Assembly (NCBI RefSeq): GCF_022682495.2
Contig: NC_071390.1
Span: forward strand, 154,728,583-154,792,582
Origin: Desmodus rotundus
Taxonomy: Eukaryota > Chordata > Mammalia > Chiroptera > Phyllostomidae
Length of the DNA: 64,000 nucleotides
Direction of reading: 5' to 3'
The notes beneath the pieces are model-generated. The model made no database searches and was not told the DNA's origin. It worked only from the letters and a program-made list of their open reading frames with translations. Shown in pieces: positions 21,771-35,270 of this stretch (the first letter of the stretch is position 1; every line of letters starts with the position of its first letter). The translations under genes were made by a program, and so were the position numbers.

Positions 21771-24700
21771 TGGTCAAAAAAAAAAAACCAAACCCATTTT
21801 GAATGTCTATTGTTATGCACTATCAGAAAATGTGCTTTGTAAAATTGTTAAAAAGCAATACATATATTGAGTATTTTTATTACTTGCATTTAAAGGCCAC
21901 TAGAGGTGAAGGAGTCAGGAGAAGGAGAAATCAATGTCTTTAGCAATTTAAATCCAATAAAAATAAATGTAAGATGAAATATTGAATCTAATTAAGTTGT
22001 TATTTTCAGAAGTTTAATTTGAAAAGTGTTACATTTGGGGCTTTTATTAAAGATTTAAAGATGGACTCTGAACTCTTTTGTTTTAAAAAAAGTCCTAAAT
22101 TTTAACAGAGAGGGGCCGTCTGTGCTATCGTAGTCTTACTTTCTGTATACCCGTTCTCTGCAGTGTCAATAGAGATTTGAGAAAAAATCTATTTGCCTTG
22201 GAACTAATCCAGTGATTAAGAGATTATGTCTCGGAGACTAGATCAAAGCAGCAAAGTAGGGTGTTTTTTTTTCAGGAAGATGATTCTTAGATCCTACAAC
22301 TATATTTTTTGTAGTGAATGGTTATAAAAACACCAATATGAATTAAGCAATCTAATTTAAAAATGAACACTTTACAGTTTGCTAAAAATTTCCTTAAATA
22401 GTCTATAGTTTATCAAGTGGTAGTTTTGCTTTTTAAAGCATGTAATTATGGCCAAAGTGTGTGGGTGTGCTCACTCTGCTGCTTTGGTTGGGAAGTAAAT
22501 TTACTGCTAAATCATATTTTTAAAATGGGTACAAAAACTAGGGATTATAAATAGATGAGAAATGAAAGCAGTTGTTCCTCTGTTGCCAAGGTAAGCGCCA
22601 GTTCTGCCTTCTAAGGTGCTTTAGTTTTGTTTTTTAATTCTCTGCTCATTCAGCAATAATAAATCGTTTCTCCTGCCTTTTTTTTTTTGGTTGCCAGATT
22701 GCCATTTAAGTATCTGTTTTTATTGAATTCTTTTGATGCTAGTTCTAGTTCTCTTTTGTTTGTAGAGAACGCATCCTGACTTCCTGGCCCTCCTTGAACT
22801 CCTTCTGTCAAGTTCATAGCACGTGTTTCCATTTGGTAGCTAAGGCTGCCTAAGTCTGGCCCAGATGTGGTGTTGTTAGTTATTACCATCAGCCCAGAGA
22901 CTGAAATTTTCATGCTTCATAAACTGTCATAGGCCCTTAAGAAAGACTTTCTCGAAATACACATTCACATTTCAGGTTTGGTCTAATGAGCCTGTTATCT
23001 CAACTGCTTGTGAGAGTCTTGAACTAAAATAAATAGAATATAAAATACTTTTCCTACTGCTCTTTTATTTTTACATAGAGTTAGAACTGTATTTGAAATT
23101 AGCAAAATACACACTTCCTATAGTCTTCATGGTTTGAATAATAATTAAGACATAAAATACCTTGACAATTTTTGAACGGGTCTATATATTGTCTTATTTA
23201 AACTCTGATTTTCTTGTATGTTCAATTAAATTAAATTCACCCTTTTTTTAGCTTACTGGTGATAACCGATGGCTCTGCAATCACAGCCTTTAACTTCTGG
23301 CCTGACGGAGACTTAGGCTTCGCCGCGTGGTGGCAGATGTAACACAGAGAGCCCAGCTGTGCGGCCCATTCCCCAGCAGATGCTGACTTTCCCTGAGTGG
23401 CCTTTTCCATTACGGGAGAGATGCACTAATTTTCTACAATTTCTCTGAAATTTAGTTTGTTGACCCCTAAATTTAGACTTCACGTTACTCCCACTCTTCG
23501 GAGTCCAGCACAAATAACCCCCTTTTTATGACAAAATCCTTTATTACAAAATCATAAGCATGCAATTCTGTAACATAACACTATTGCACTCAAGCACACC
23601 AAATGACATTTTAGGTGAAATATTCAAATTAAAACTGTAAATTATTACATCCATGTTATTTCCCTGCCAACCACACTCAAACAGGCATTACTTCTGCCAG
23701 ACCCTGTATTTTTCAAGAATGAAGTTTATTAATGCATATCTCCAACAAATATTTATAGAGTATTTGATATAGCATATGCTTTTTTAAAAAGAAAACATGA
23801 TTCTTCAAGACATTAGCTTTTAAAATTATTTTAAGCAAACATGTACGCTCTAAGTGGAAGTCGTATTACTTTTTCATAATGTTCAAAGTACACATGAGGG
23901 TGATAGGGAAAGTCCACTGTAGATGCTTTGAAAAAGGCCATCTTTTCTAGCAGAACTACTTTCTACCAGCTCTCAGGTAACAGCAAAATAATAAAGAAAT
24001 GATATACCCCCAAAACCATTCCTGAAAATATTCCCTCCTAACTAATAAAAACGATATGCCTCTTTCCCTTTCCCTAAATACCTCTAATTACAATTACTAA
24101 AATAATTTAACTTTCTAGGTTTTCCAAATGGCATGTACCATTTATTCACAAAGTGGCCTTAGACAATCCTTATCAGAGAAATAGGGATAACCCAGCCGCA
24201 GAGCTGTAATTAAGAGGAATAAACATGACAAGTTTACAAGCCACTTAACAAAAGGCTGAGGATAGGAAGAGGTACGTAATGAATGTCACCTCTCTTTCCT
24301 CATCACCTGCACTCCCGTGTCAGGGCAGGTAGAAACTTGCACATAAGCTAATAGGAGTCATGAAACGGCTGCTGCCTGACCCGCACCCCTCATGTCTCAC
24401 CAGTTCCCTGACGCTGGAAGTCATCTCCGGTCGTCAAGTAGATCGCGTGGACTCTTTACTGGAAGAGGTGGTGGCTGGATCAATTTGCAGTCAGGTGCTA
24501 CCTACAGACACAAGCCTTCTGCGAATAAAAGTAATAAACTGTTCTCAAAATAATCAATGGTTTTATACCCAAGGATTTTACATTTAGTCCTAGGAGCTAT
24601 GAGTTCATTGAAAAAGCTCTCTATGAATTGTAAAATAAATTTAGGTAACTTAGAAGTATGAATACTAAATTGGAGCTTGGGCTAGGAGCAGCGCTAACGG

Positions 24701-26739
24701 CAGCAGACTAATGAATAGTCTGGGGAAAAAATAACCAGGCCTGAAGACGGCAGTTGTTAAATGTGAGCCACATTGCAGCACTGAATCAACCCAAATTTGG
24801 TGATTGCTTGAATATAAAGGATGCTGTCCATGAGTCTTTAAATCTCTGCCTGGCTGTTCAAGAGTAAACAAATAATATATTTAAGGACAATAGACCAATT
24901 AATTAGCAATCATATGGAAGAGAAGTTTAGACTTCTACTGAATATTAGCAGTTTCCAGTGGTTTCACATAAAAGTTTTTTTCTCCAAGAACCTGCTAACA
25001 GACTATGGAAATCCTTACTGTTCTTACCACCCTCTGTGACTGTCACACAGGTACTTAGATATTGGGGTAGACTTTTTTATATGGGAGGCTTAACACAGAG
25101 ATATTAGGGTACTATTATGACTGGTTATAGAAAAAAGTCTAAATCCAAAGGATGGAACCCAGAATATGAAGTGCAAGGAGGAAATATTGAGGCAGAAGAG
25201 AAGCAAGAGTGTTGGAAACCTTTGAGGCTAAAACCTTTGACAAAATGAAAAATTCTAGTAGGACTATTCTAAATGACTTCCGCTTTATGGTGTTAACATT
25301 CGAGTAAGATGTGGACTCTGAGAGCAAATAAACTGAAGTACATTTTTAAAAAAACATTAAGCTTTCAACTAATTTTGGTGGTAGATTTTTTTTTAAACCT
25401 AATGCTAGCTATTTGTGTGTCAGGGGCTTTTTGGTCCATTTTTTCTCTGTACTCAGTTTATATTTGTTGTTATTATTCACTGAGGTGATGTTAATAAAAA
25501 CAGCCAGTCAAGTGATGGGTTTATCTGATGGTTTTGCTGACACGGATTTAAAAAGGAATTGATTTTGTGGGACGGGATGGATAAACACCATTCATTCCTC
25601 CCCCTCTCCCACATTTTAATGTGTTCTTGGATCAACAGCAGAAAGGAAATACGAGCTCCTTCACAGGAATTTTAGCATGGATAAATAACAGTGGTTAATA
25701 AATAAAAATGAACTGACATTTATTACAGAACCCCACTCTTATTTATGATTTTTGGCTTCAGTTACAAAAGCGCATGATTCACTCCTCCTGGGAAGATGCT
25801 GTCTTCTCTAAACTGCAGCTCTTATCTTTCTTTACCTGGAGTGGGAGGGATTTTCTGTGCTTCATTCAGTTCATTGCAGAATGTGCATCTCTCTCCTATT
25901 AACATCTGTTTGAGCCTCTCCTTGCCTTGCAGCTTATCAGGGCTGCCTGGTGTATTTCCAAGACGAAGAGTTGTGGTTTCCTCGTGCCATTTACTACTGA
26001 CAGTGAATTTAGGGAGTGACATCTCTAAGGTGCCAAGAGTCCTAGAAATTTTGCCTTTAAAAAGTTATAAATGTCGGTTTCAGCAGAATATGATATACAG
26101 CAGGACTTCTCAAGGTGAGAAATAATCACGATTATAGACCCAATCTCCTGTTTATATATTACAAGGTGTATGCACATTTTTGTACTTTCTAAGGGGGACA
26201 CTTTGGTGGACTGACTGTATTAATGGTTCTAGTTAATGGGTTTCATGCATTGTCTTGTAACTTTAAATCACCTCTGATGTGGTTCAGGACATGCCACCCT
26301 GAAATACGGCACCTGGGTATAGTGATTATTTAAAGTGAAGGAATTTGTGCAATGACCAGTACAGAAAGGACTCTCTGACTTCCCCCTCCTCCCCTAAAGC
26401 AGATCATATGATCATCTCATTAGCGGTGCCCTCCCTACTCCCTAAGGAAATAAGCGTGCTCGTCTCTGTAGACAGAGAGATGCTGGGAGGAATCCAAATG
26501 AACAGCCTTGCTAAGGTTCCCCAAGTTCATTAACCTTAGTTTATACCCCTTTATCCTATTCCATTTTCTCCATGACTTTCCACTTTTCATCAAACCTAAT
26601 ATAAAAATTCTCAGGTTTAACCACATCTTCAGGTCTTCATTTTCTTATGAGGTCTCCTGTGTCACATAAAACTTAAATTAAACAAATTTGCATGCCAGTT
26701 CAGTGAACAGGGTCCCAACCAGAGAACATAGGAGAGTAA
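21771..26739. other. Longest unassigned stretch, about 5 kb
   Basis: I see no recognisable repeat, RNA gene or protein domain in these 5 kb, apart from L2/MIR-like phrases such as CTCCAACAAATATTTATAGA near 23741. More GC-balanced patches lie at about 22560-22910, 23260-23510, 24290-24500 and 25780-26040. All frames are at most 109 codons, without family resemblance or convincing exon structure. Since repeats are sparse here, this is the part where unannotated conserved non-coding sequence would be most plausible, but nothing in the sequence alone shows it. Confidence 0.4.
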
Positions 26740-27050
26740 TTGGAATAAATTTGTTTCCCTCCTTTGCACTTCATACTTGGAATCTGGGATAACGATTGCT
26801 TTGACCAACAGACTGAAACGGAGTGATGGCGTGGCGTTTCTGCGTTTCTGAGATGCGGCCTCAAAAGGACTCACACTTCCCTTGTCTTCACTCAGCCCCC
26901 GTCTGTGACACAGTGAAAAGCTCAGGCTAGACTGCTGGAAGATGGGAGACCATGTGGAGTGCAGATGGTAAATCCTCGCCCACGTCATCCGAGATTAGCA
27001 AGCACTGAATGGAGCTGCAAGAGGCCCACAGACAAAAGAACAAGCTTAGT
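26740..27050 (+). mobile_element. LTR-like ancient repeat, possibly MLT1 group
   Basis: Read on the minus strand the order CTCCACATGGTCTCCCATCT, TCCAGCAGTCTAGCCTGAGC, TGAGTCCTTTTGAGGCC, AGTCTGTTGGTCAAAGCAAT resembles the antisense of an old high-copy mammalian LTR. The LTR itself would therefore be on the plus strand. A 108-codon minus frame (26662-26988) falls in it and is not a gene. Family assignment is uncertain. Confidence 0.4.
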
Positions 27051-29677
27051 TGGGACCAGATCGATATCACCACCTAGCTAACACAGTCACCCCTAAACAA
27101 AATAAATGTTTTTTGTCATATGCCATTGAGTTCATTTGCTTATAAGAGATAGCTCACAAAACAACTGGATATTAATGAGTCTTAAACATCACACAAGTCG
27201 TAGGGCAGTGTGGGCCTTAAGGAAGTTGACTTGACATTTTAAGACTTGTATCTTAATAATTCTCTTGCTAAGATCTAAAACTTCATTTTTCTTCTATTTT
27301 GTTTATCCTTAAAATTTTCACTGTAAAGATGTAGGTGGGGTATGGAAAGTCCAACATGGAATTAGAGTCAGTTTGTGACTCTGGGTTCTCTTGCCTCAAG
27401 AAAATACCTTGGTCTACGCTGAAGCTTTTACTTTCTGGTCTCGAGGAATTTACTGTCACTGCTCATGCCTCGATTTTCCATCCAAATATGGATTGTTTTA
27501 TAGCCATTGACTTTTCAACAAATTACTACCAGCTAAATTTAGCCCGGGGAAGCCCAGACACACCTGCAAACTTTCTTGTTTATTTTTCATTAATTACACT
27601 GAGAAAGCTCCAAATATCATTAACTGGATAATTCATGTGTGCAAAAGAAAACATTAGGAATATTTGAAAAGTTGGATTTAAATTACCTTCATCAAATTAT
27701 AAAGCTAATATGATTGAAACATGGGCCATTATACTTTTGAGTCAACAAAATTTTACCGAAGAGTTATGTGTTAGGTATTTTGTCAGTATGGAAGTTAAAA
27801 TTTAAGTACAGGTGTATATTCTTTTAGAAAAAGGAAACCTAACCCTTTCAAATTTAAGGCCCAAATGATTCTGGAATACTTTATTTCTTACCATCTGTTC
27901 ATCCTTAAACTTTCTACAACTTGAAAAGTACCACTTATCTATGGAATGATAAAATTTCCCCTCCCTTTAGTCTTATAGCTGAATATTGTTTGTAGCTGGA
28001 TTGCTGTGTACATGTAGGAGCTCAATAAAAAATGAATAATTTCAGTAAAAGTGTTATCCTACCAGGCATGCTGAGGTTTAGCTTGGGTTGAGGAAATATC
28101 ACTATTAGTGTAATCTTGGTGCTAAAATCTCCTCTCTCTATATCACAGCGGAGGGATGGGTTAGAGGGACAAGTGTTGTCCTGTTCCTGAGTGGATTTTG
28201 ATCCACAGGTCACTTCACTTTTCCTTACATCAGTAGTCCATGTTATGGTGTATGCTAATGCCCATCTGATGATTGTCATGCAAAAAAGGAAACAGAGGTC
28301 TATACAACCACCGTCATGCAATACAAATATAATGAACTATTTATTGGGGGAAGTTCACAAGAAGAGAAGTGGCAGGGCACACCTGGCACACCTAATCACC
28401 CAAGCATGTGCTTATGCTGATAATATTCGAACAGGACGTACCATGGAAAAGGTTCCAATAAAGGGACCACACCTCCATAAGTATGGATAGTTATAGCAAA
28501 AGAAAATTCAGAAACATAAGCAGTTATGTAATAATAGAGCTTCACAGGAGACCAAATGGTCTTGTGGGACAGAAGCCTTCCTTACTCAGACGAAATAAGG
28601 AGTGTTGAATTACATCCATAATAAACTACAGGATAGGGCAAGAATATTAACCTCTGGCATCAGCTGGTTTACTGTTTTTGATGCCCATGGAATAAAGCCC
28701 CCCCCCCTTCATTTTGTAAACACAACTTGGACTATCATACATGAAGTTATAAAAGCACATTGTAAGATTTTAGGTGATTGCCGCAATGACAGATAGGATG
28801 TGTGCTACAAAGTACTGAAATTGAGTGAGAAGGATAAGAGAGGTAATAAGGAGGAAGGAGTTAAACAGTGGGATTGTGATCCATTTCTTTCTTGTTACTG
28901 GACACATGCTCCTGGAAAAGAAAAAAAGAGAGCTGGTAATCCAATCTAATCTTCTCATAAGCATGCTTAAAATTGAACTTATTATTAAATAGAGTGATGC
29001 TATTTGCTAGAAATAAAACGCTCATTTATGAAAAATTTTATAGCTGGATGTCCTTGGTTTAGGATTGTTTATGGTAAATACTTCTCAAATTTTTAGATTT
29101 ATGAGGCATGGCTTTCTAGAAAAATATCACGCAAACTGCTCAATTATCTGGGTCTAAAAATGGCAATATTTCATAACTGAAACCCTCCCAGAAATATGAG
29201 GTACTCCACACACGTCGATTAGTTCATCAGTCACTTACAGCTAAACAACCCACAATAAAAAGGTAAAAAATGGGGAGCCATACTCATTTTTTCAAACCTT
29301 TTCTTGTTCAGTCTGTATCTTTGATTGCTTTTAACTTAGAAATCATTGGTAAGCATGATACCGGGTAAGATCTACAATTCATATGAGTCTATTTTTGTAA
29401 TTTTATTCTTTGTCAGGAAATGAGACAAGGTGTGTAGCTCCTAGTGTATTTCACAAATAGGAAAGTGTTCTTTCAGGTTGTTTCAATCTTTAGAAAACAA
29501 GTGTGCCTTGATTTCTACCCACCCCATTCTTTCTCTTGTCCCTCAATACTCTCCATTGAGCATGCTGTATAATTTTTTTCTTGGGAAAATACGATTTGTA
29601 CACTTAAATCTATCAGTTCTTTTTCCTGCCCTGGTGTTATGTCTCTTCAGCAGTCTGGGGCATGCGATCATTTTATC
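27051..29677. other. Unassigned sequence
   Basis: No gene was recognised. GTAGGAGCTCAATAAAAAAT (28015-28034) looks like an L2 3' tip. A C10 run lies at 28698-28707. Paired frames of 99 codons on both strands at 28022-28490 show no family resemblance. Confidence 0.4.
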
Positions 29678-29882
29678 CTCTGGACCAGGGTTGTCAAACT
29701 CATTTTCACTGGGGGCCACATCAGCCTTGCGGTTGCCTTCAAAGGGCCGAAATAATTTTAGGACTGTATAAATGTAACTACTTCTTAACTGTTAAGGAGT
29801 TGAAATTACATTTGACCCTTGGAAAGCAACCGTGAGGCTGATGTGGCCCCCATGAAAATGAGTTTGACACCCTGCTCTAGAC
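29678..29882. mobile_element. Foldback hAT non-autonomous element with 8-bp target duplications
   Basis: The element spans 29686-29874 (189 bp). Its ends are CAGGGTTGTCAAACTCATTT and the complement of CAGGGTGTCAAACTCATTTT, and the match continues through GGGGGCCACATCAGCC, GGTTGCCTTCAAAGGGCC and the AT-rich part, so each arm is about 70-75 bases around a short centre at CTTAACTGTTAAGGAG. It is flanked by CTCTGGAC (29678-29685) and CTCTAGAC (29875-29882), an 8-bp duplication with one mismatch, which is the hAT signature. There is no coding capacity; an autonomous hAT transposase must have moved it. I recognise the type as a bat-associated non-autonomous hAT but cannot give the library name. The small differences between arms indicate moderate age. 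Confidence 0.93.
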
Positions 29883-30519
29883 AGTTGTCCTCTGCAGCGC
29901 GGATGAATACATTCTGAACCGTGGGTCTACTGGTTCCACTTCTGATGGGAGAAATGGGAGAAAGGGTTCTGTGACTATGTGTGTGTACTCATGGATGTAC
30001 ATAATGAATAAAGGGCTGTCATTCCAGGCTGTGGCTGATTTCCTTTCAACAAAATTGAAATCAACACAGATAGTTACCATAAGGATTAATTTCTTTCTAA
30101 AAAGGTGAGAAGTGTGTTTAGTTTCAACAAACCTAAAATCTATTTTTTAAACAAAATACTTGATTTTCAAAGAAGACATAGATCCATCCTTTCCCTTGGG
30201 TTTGATTAAAATAGTTCTTTACAGAAACTGAAGTAAAAAGTCACCAAATCCAGAGTACTTGCAGATGGAGTGTTTTAGTTTTCTTTGTTCTACTAGCGTG
30301 GAAGGACTTGGGTAAGGAAAGTCTTTCTCTACTCACAAAACGTCAAACACCAAATGTGTGGGTTTTCCATACCTAATAATTGTCCAGTTCTCTGCAGACA
30401 CCAACTAAAGGTTCTACAGTTTAATGTAGCGCTGAGACTATCTGGCATTAGCACAAATCCTACAGGCCTCAGTCCCACAAGATGACCCTCCGCTCCAGAC
30501 GCCGACCGCATGTAGTGGT
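29883..30519. other. Unassigned sequence
   Basis: I recognise no feature. Frames at 29877-30080 and 30329-30511 have no domain. Confidence 0.4.
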
Positions 30520-31160
30520 TCCTCAGGTTCCTCAGACTTCTTTCTGAATTGGCTACAACCTAGGGGCTCTCATGACCCCCACCTCAGATTTGATCATTGT
30601 TATATGGTTCACAGAACTGAGGGAAATGCTTTACTAGCTATTGCCAGCTATTTTAAAGGATGGTATAATGGGTACAAAGAAAGAACCAGAAAAAGAGATA
30701 CACAGGACAAAGTATGGAAGGGTCCTGAGCATGGGAGATTCTGCCCCCCCGATGAAAGTACACTTCACCCACCCAGAAGTCCTCCGAATCCTGTTATTCA
30801 AGGTTCTTATGGAGGTTCCATTGAATAGACATGATGGGTTTAATCATTGGCCATTGGTGATTAAGTCAATCTCCAAGACATCTTCCCTTCCAAGAGGTCA
30901 AGAAGGTGGGACAGAAAGTTCCAACCCTTAATCACTTGATTGTCTTCTCTGGCAACCAGCCCCCATGCTGAAGCTGTCTAGGGACCCAACAAGAGTCACT
31001 TCATTGATATAAACTAGTGATGTGGAAATGGGCTTGTTACAAATACTAAAAAATACTTCTTTCATCCTGATCACTCAGCAAATTACAAGGGTTTTGGAAG
31101 CTCTGTCAACAACTAAAGTCAAAGGCCAAATATGTATTTCTTATTCTATTACATTATAGT
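30520..31160 (+). mobile_element. Ancient LTR-like repeat
   Basis: A long block follows a common mammalian LTR: GGGGCTCTCATGACCCCCAC, ACAGAACTGAGGGAAATGCT, TTTAATCATTGGCCATTGGT then GATTAAGTCAATCTCCA, AAGTTCCAACCCTTAATCAC, CTCTGGCAACCAGCCCCCAT, GACCCAACAAGAGTCACTTC, and near the end GGCCAAATATGTATTTCTTA. I am fairly sure it is an LTR of an old endogenous retroviral group, but not which one. No retroviral coding sequence adjoins it, so it is probably a solitary LTR. The 74- and 96-codon frames at 30604-30931 are by-products. Confidence 0.6.
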
Positions 31161-31164
31161 GGGT

Positions 31165-31310
31165 ATGTCACCTAATCTTCTTGGCTGTTTCCTGATCTTC
31201 AAAGTGGGACAAAGAATACCTGCCCAGTCTGACTCTCAGAGTTTTCTGAAGTGAGATAATATACAAACAACTCCTTGAAAACCGAACAGTGCTTTCAAAA
31301 TGTAACGGCT
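31165..31310 (+). mobile_element. MIR SINE fragment
   Basis: GTTTCCTGATCTTCAAAGTG then GGACAAAGAATACCTGCC is the MIR core (TTTCCTCATCTGTAAAATGGG in the family), followed by GAAGTGAGATAATATACAAA and GAACAGTGCTTTCAAAATG. Confidence 0.75.
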
Positions 31311-31989
31311 CTGGCTATATCTATAAAGTCAATTATCAACTCCAGAATATCCTACCCCTTTACAATGGGGCGTGATTAATTAAAATTCCCAGTTCTGTAT
31401 GCCTTGGAAATCCAAAGCAGTCCTTAGGATTTTTTCCTTGCCTAGGGCTGACTACCTTCTTAGCCCTTGGCAAGAAAGTCCATTTTTTTGCATGTCACAA
31501 AATTTAGACACTTTTTCATTTACAATGCTCATACAGAGCATTCATGAGTATACTGTGCTTTAGGGAATATTTAGCTGGGATGATCTCTTAAATAGGAAAA
31601 TGTTTCCACTGTAGTAATCAATTACTAAAATTCAGCACCATTCACCTTTGGTCCCTAAGTGTTCTGTTCTGAGTACAGAGTAAAGAGGAAACCACTGATT
31701 ATTTCTCCGTATTGTCCCCTAATTGGCATACTCTTTCTGGTTCTATTATTTTCTCCATCTTCTTTCATGGTCCCTTTTCTCTCCTTAAACATTTCAGAAG
31801 CAAAATAAATCGATCTCCTACTCTCATAAACGATACTTTGCCCGTATTGCACCAGAGGTTTACTAATGTATTTTCTAAACAAATACATTTCCTTCTCAAA
31901 AAATCATTACACTAAATGTTAAGAAGATATTTGTTAAATTTATATATTCAATAACATAAATTGAAAACTACAGTCTTTCTGACGTTTTT
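31311..31989. other. Unassigned sequence
   Basis: I recognise nothing. Confidence 0.4.
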
Positions 31990-32150
31990 CTATTCCTCAC
32001 AATAACTCTGTTAGGGAAATTATTATCTTCATTTTTCTTTGAGGTCACCGAGTCACAGAGATGAAATTACATGCCATATATCTGACAAGTAGTAAATGGG
32101 AGAGAACATTTTAATGCTAAGTAACTTGGTTCCTAGTCTTTGCTGCTAAT
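31990..32150 (-). mobile_element. MIR SINE fragment, antisense
   Basis: CTCACAATAACTCTGTTAGG then GAAATTATTATCTTCATTTT then TCTTTGAGGTCACCGAGTCA matches the reverse of the MIR core (CTCACAACAACCCTATGAGG, CCCCATTTTACAGATGAGGAAAC), followed by GACAAGTAGTAAATGGGAGA. Confidence 0.75.
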
Positions 32151-35049
32151 AATTGAAGATTTGCACATAATTTGTTGAGCTTTGAATGAATTTTAGACAG
32201 AAAATAAAATTTTGATCACAAAGATGAATAAAATATAATATTTATAGAACACATAACAATTCATTAGATCCATTTCAGAAGTAGAAGATGTTTAGTGAAT
32301 GCTAGAAATATTTCTTAGTGCCTCCATTACACCTACAAAAATATTTTACTGCTTGTTTTTGATGGGGAACCCAGACATGGGATTGGGTACTTGTGCTTCA
32401 TTTGAAATAGCCATATGAAAATTTTTCATTCAATCCTATACATTGCTTACCTCTAAGAAAGATTATCCAGTTGCTTGATTTATAATAATTTTACAGATTT
32501 TGTTTTAAATTTTTCTCAAATTTAATACTAGTTTAAAACATAACTAATAAAATTAAAACAACTTTTCCTTTTGTTTTATTTTTTAAAAATTAAGTGATCC
32601 TCATGAAGTGTAGACATATCTGATCTTGAAAATTATGGCATTTAGGTTTTTAAATGCTTAGCTAAAATGTCATGTTATTATGTGTGTAAAGAGTTTATGT
32701 GAAATTTAAAAGGACAAAAGAGTTGAGTTAAAAGCTTCAGTTGCATAATTGCTTTGATGTTTAATTTTCCACTACTTATTTTTTTCCTACTTGATCTAAT
32801 CTGCATACTCAACTACAATAAGCATAGATCTTCTCTAGCAAGTATGTATGCTAGAGTCAATGATGGCTGGAAGGAAAAATGTATAGATTTTTTCATTTGC
32901 TTCATCGGAGAGTAAAAAGATCAATTGCAACATTTTAACAAAAACCTTCATGTACATTTGCTTTCACTGGTCCAAAATTTTACACAAGCTATAGAGCTTT
33001 ACACTTAGTACATATAAATTTTAAAATTATAGAACGGTGCTTATGCAGAAAAATCTATAATGCAGATAGACTTTTCAACCACCAGCCATACAATAGTGTC
33101 ATTAAACTGGGGCCTGGTGAATAACATTCAGGTGGAGAGGTTGGATACATACATAGTCAATGACAGATGTGTGCTTTAAAATGAGTAAGAGTTTACTACT
33201 AACCAAGAAGTTTTCACAGCAGTAAAAATTGGTATATGATGAATAACTCCTGAGGTAAGGGCATACTTCACAACCATAACCCATAGAAGTTGTATATTTT
33301 TAGCTCACAAAAGGTATTTCAGATATCAACAAAATTAGTACTGCATTTAATATTTTATATAACTTCTGTGATCACAAGTTTTCTTCAAAACATAAAACTA
33401 TATTTAATAAAGGGGGAGATTACAGAAAAAAAAGAGCATCATGCTAAAACTAATGAAATAAACAAAATTTAGGACTATTAAAGAGAAAAGAAAGTTCCAA
33501 TCTGTCAGATTTATCATGTTCTTTTTCTAGATCCTTAGAAAAATCAAGGAATTTTCACTGGGAATATTCTTGACAAAATGAAAAAATATTCTGCATGAGT
33601 GAAAATCACATAAATTTCACTGGTAGAATGTCTGTCATTAACATTTCCAGGCAGCTTGCTTGTTTTATAAGCTATAAATTTAAATTCATAGAGATAATTA
33701 GCAGGAAAGAGTATTTTAGATGATCGCGGAATAGAAGGCAGCTTCCATTTATGATTGATCCCCGTTCTAATCTCCATTTATTTATGTAGATAATGCATAA
33801 CTAAACTGATATACAGGTTATGTAATATGAGAATAGAAGCTTCTGGTTCACAACACTATTTCAAATATTTATATATTTATATGTGTATGTTGGTAACAGA
33901 GCCTTCATTTGTTTTACTGCGGACTTTCAGCGTAGATATATTTTGAGGAACTATGAAGATACGATAATGTGGACATAAATTAGGACTGCCTATTACTATA
34001 AATAGGGTTCAGGGTAATTAACTTAGAAAAGGAGAAATGTTCCTGTTAGATAACTTTTATTTTTGAACCCTTGTTTTATTTTTTCAATGGAAGTGTAACT
34101 TGCTTTTATGCCTCATTGATAGAAGTACATCTCATCCAGGTTTTCTGTAGAAGATCAATGAAGCATCATAACATCACGTTGTGAGCAGTGTTTCATCATC
34201 TCAAAGATGGTGTAAGCAAATAAACCACGTGAAAGAATAGCTATAGGACTCTCTGGTTCTCGATGAGTACAGCTAAAGATCTTAGTAAGTGCGTATTTCA
34301 CAAACATTTTTCTAAGAAGAAGTGGGCGTAACTGGGCTGCGGTGTTCCGTGGGTAAACTGAAACACACTGGTGCGACTGAAGTCACCAGACTCATGGAAA
34401 TGTCACAGTTCTATACATGGCGTTTGATGTGTTCCACCTTTAGAGGAACCAGCTGACATTTTGGAGCTATAGAGTTTGTAATCTTTGGGATCCCGTGGGA
34501 GATTTATTTGTCTGTCAGTTAAAGATTGAACTTCCATGTGGAATGAGAATGTTCATTATTGCTGCACATGATATGGGGAAATTAAATGACTATCTTAATA
34601 GAGAATGTGGTGTTCACAGCTTTCATGTGTATCAAGTGTCTACCGTTTCTGACATAAAATTATAGTCGCATTGGTTATTATGAACTAACCACCACGTGTG
34701 TGGTGCTGCAATGTAAGGGAGGAACGGCTCTGCGATACTAACGCAATGACCCGAGCTCAGCACTGCTCCCCGGTGCAGTCCTCTAGAGAGCAGGCAGCGT
34801 TCACTGTCTTTTATCATTCAGTGAAAAGTGTTCAGCCTCCTCCAGTTTGGGCTATAGCAGTACTGGTCTCTTTTTATGAGCCTGTCGAAAGTTACTAAAT
34901 TTAGGTGATGCTTTTCTTGGTAAGGAGAAGCAGTATATAGCCAAAGCCATCATAATTCTCCCTCAGTACTCTTCTGAGAATTAGATTGTTTGTTTGTAAG
35001 GCTGGAGGCGCGAGGGATTGCATGTGAACGTACTTTGTGCTGGGTTTTA
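32151..35049. other. Unassigned AT-rich sequence
   Basis: No gene and no clear repeat. GTGGGCGTAACTGGGCTGCG (34323-34342) and the patch 34690-34800 are locally GC-rich. No frame exceeds 80 codons. Confidence 0.4.
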
Positions 35050-35270
35050 CAGTGGCCGTGCGGTGTAGTGAGTAGAAACAAACCCATCGGTTCAGCATTT
35101 ACAGTCAGACCTTACACATGTGCTCAACTTTCATCATTTTCTCACCCCTAAAACAGAGATAACGTACCTTATGGTATTGTCATCAAGGTAGCAATGGGAT
35201 AATGTAGGTTGTGTGCACTGCTTAAAATAATGCTTGACGCTAGCACACACTTTAAATGTTAGTATTACAA
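35050..35270 (+). mobile_element. MIR SINE
   Basis: GTGGCCGTGCGGTGTAGTGA (tRNA-related head), CACATGTGCTCAACTTTCAT then CATTTTCTCACCCCTAAAAC, AGAGATAACGTACCTTATGG, GGATAATGTAGGTTGTGTGC then ACTGCTTAAAATAATGCTTG. The order is the MIR order on the plus strand. Confidence 0.75.

Noticed and set aside
28022..28490. Overlapping 99-codon frames on both strands as a sense-antisense gene pair
   Set aside because: Neither shows a domain or codon pattern distinct from background. Chance overlap is the simplest reading.
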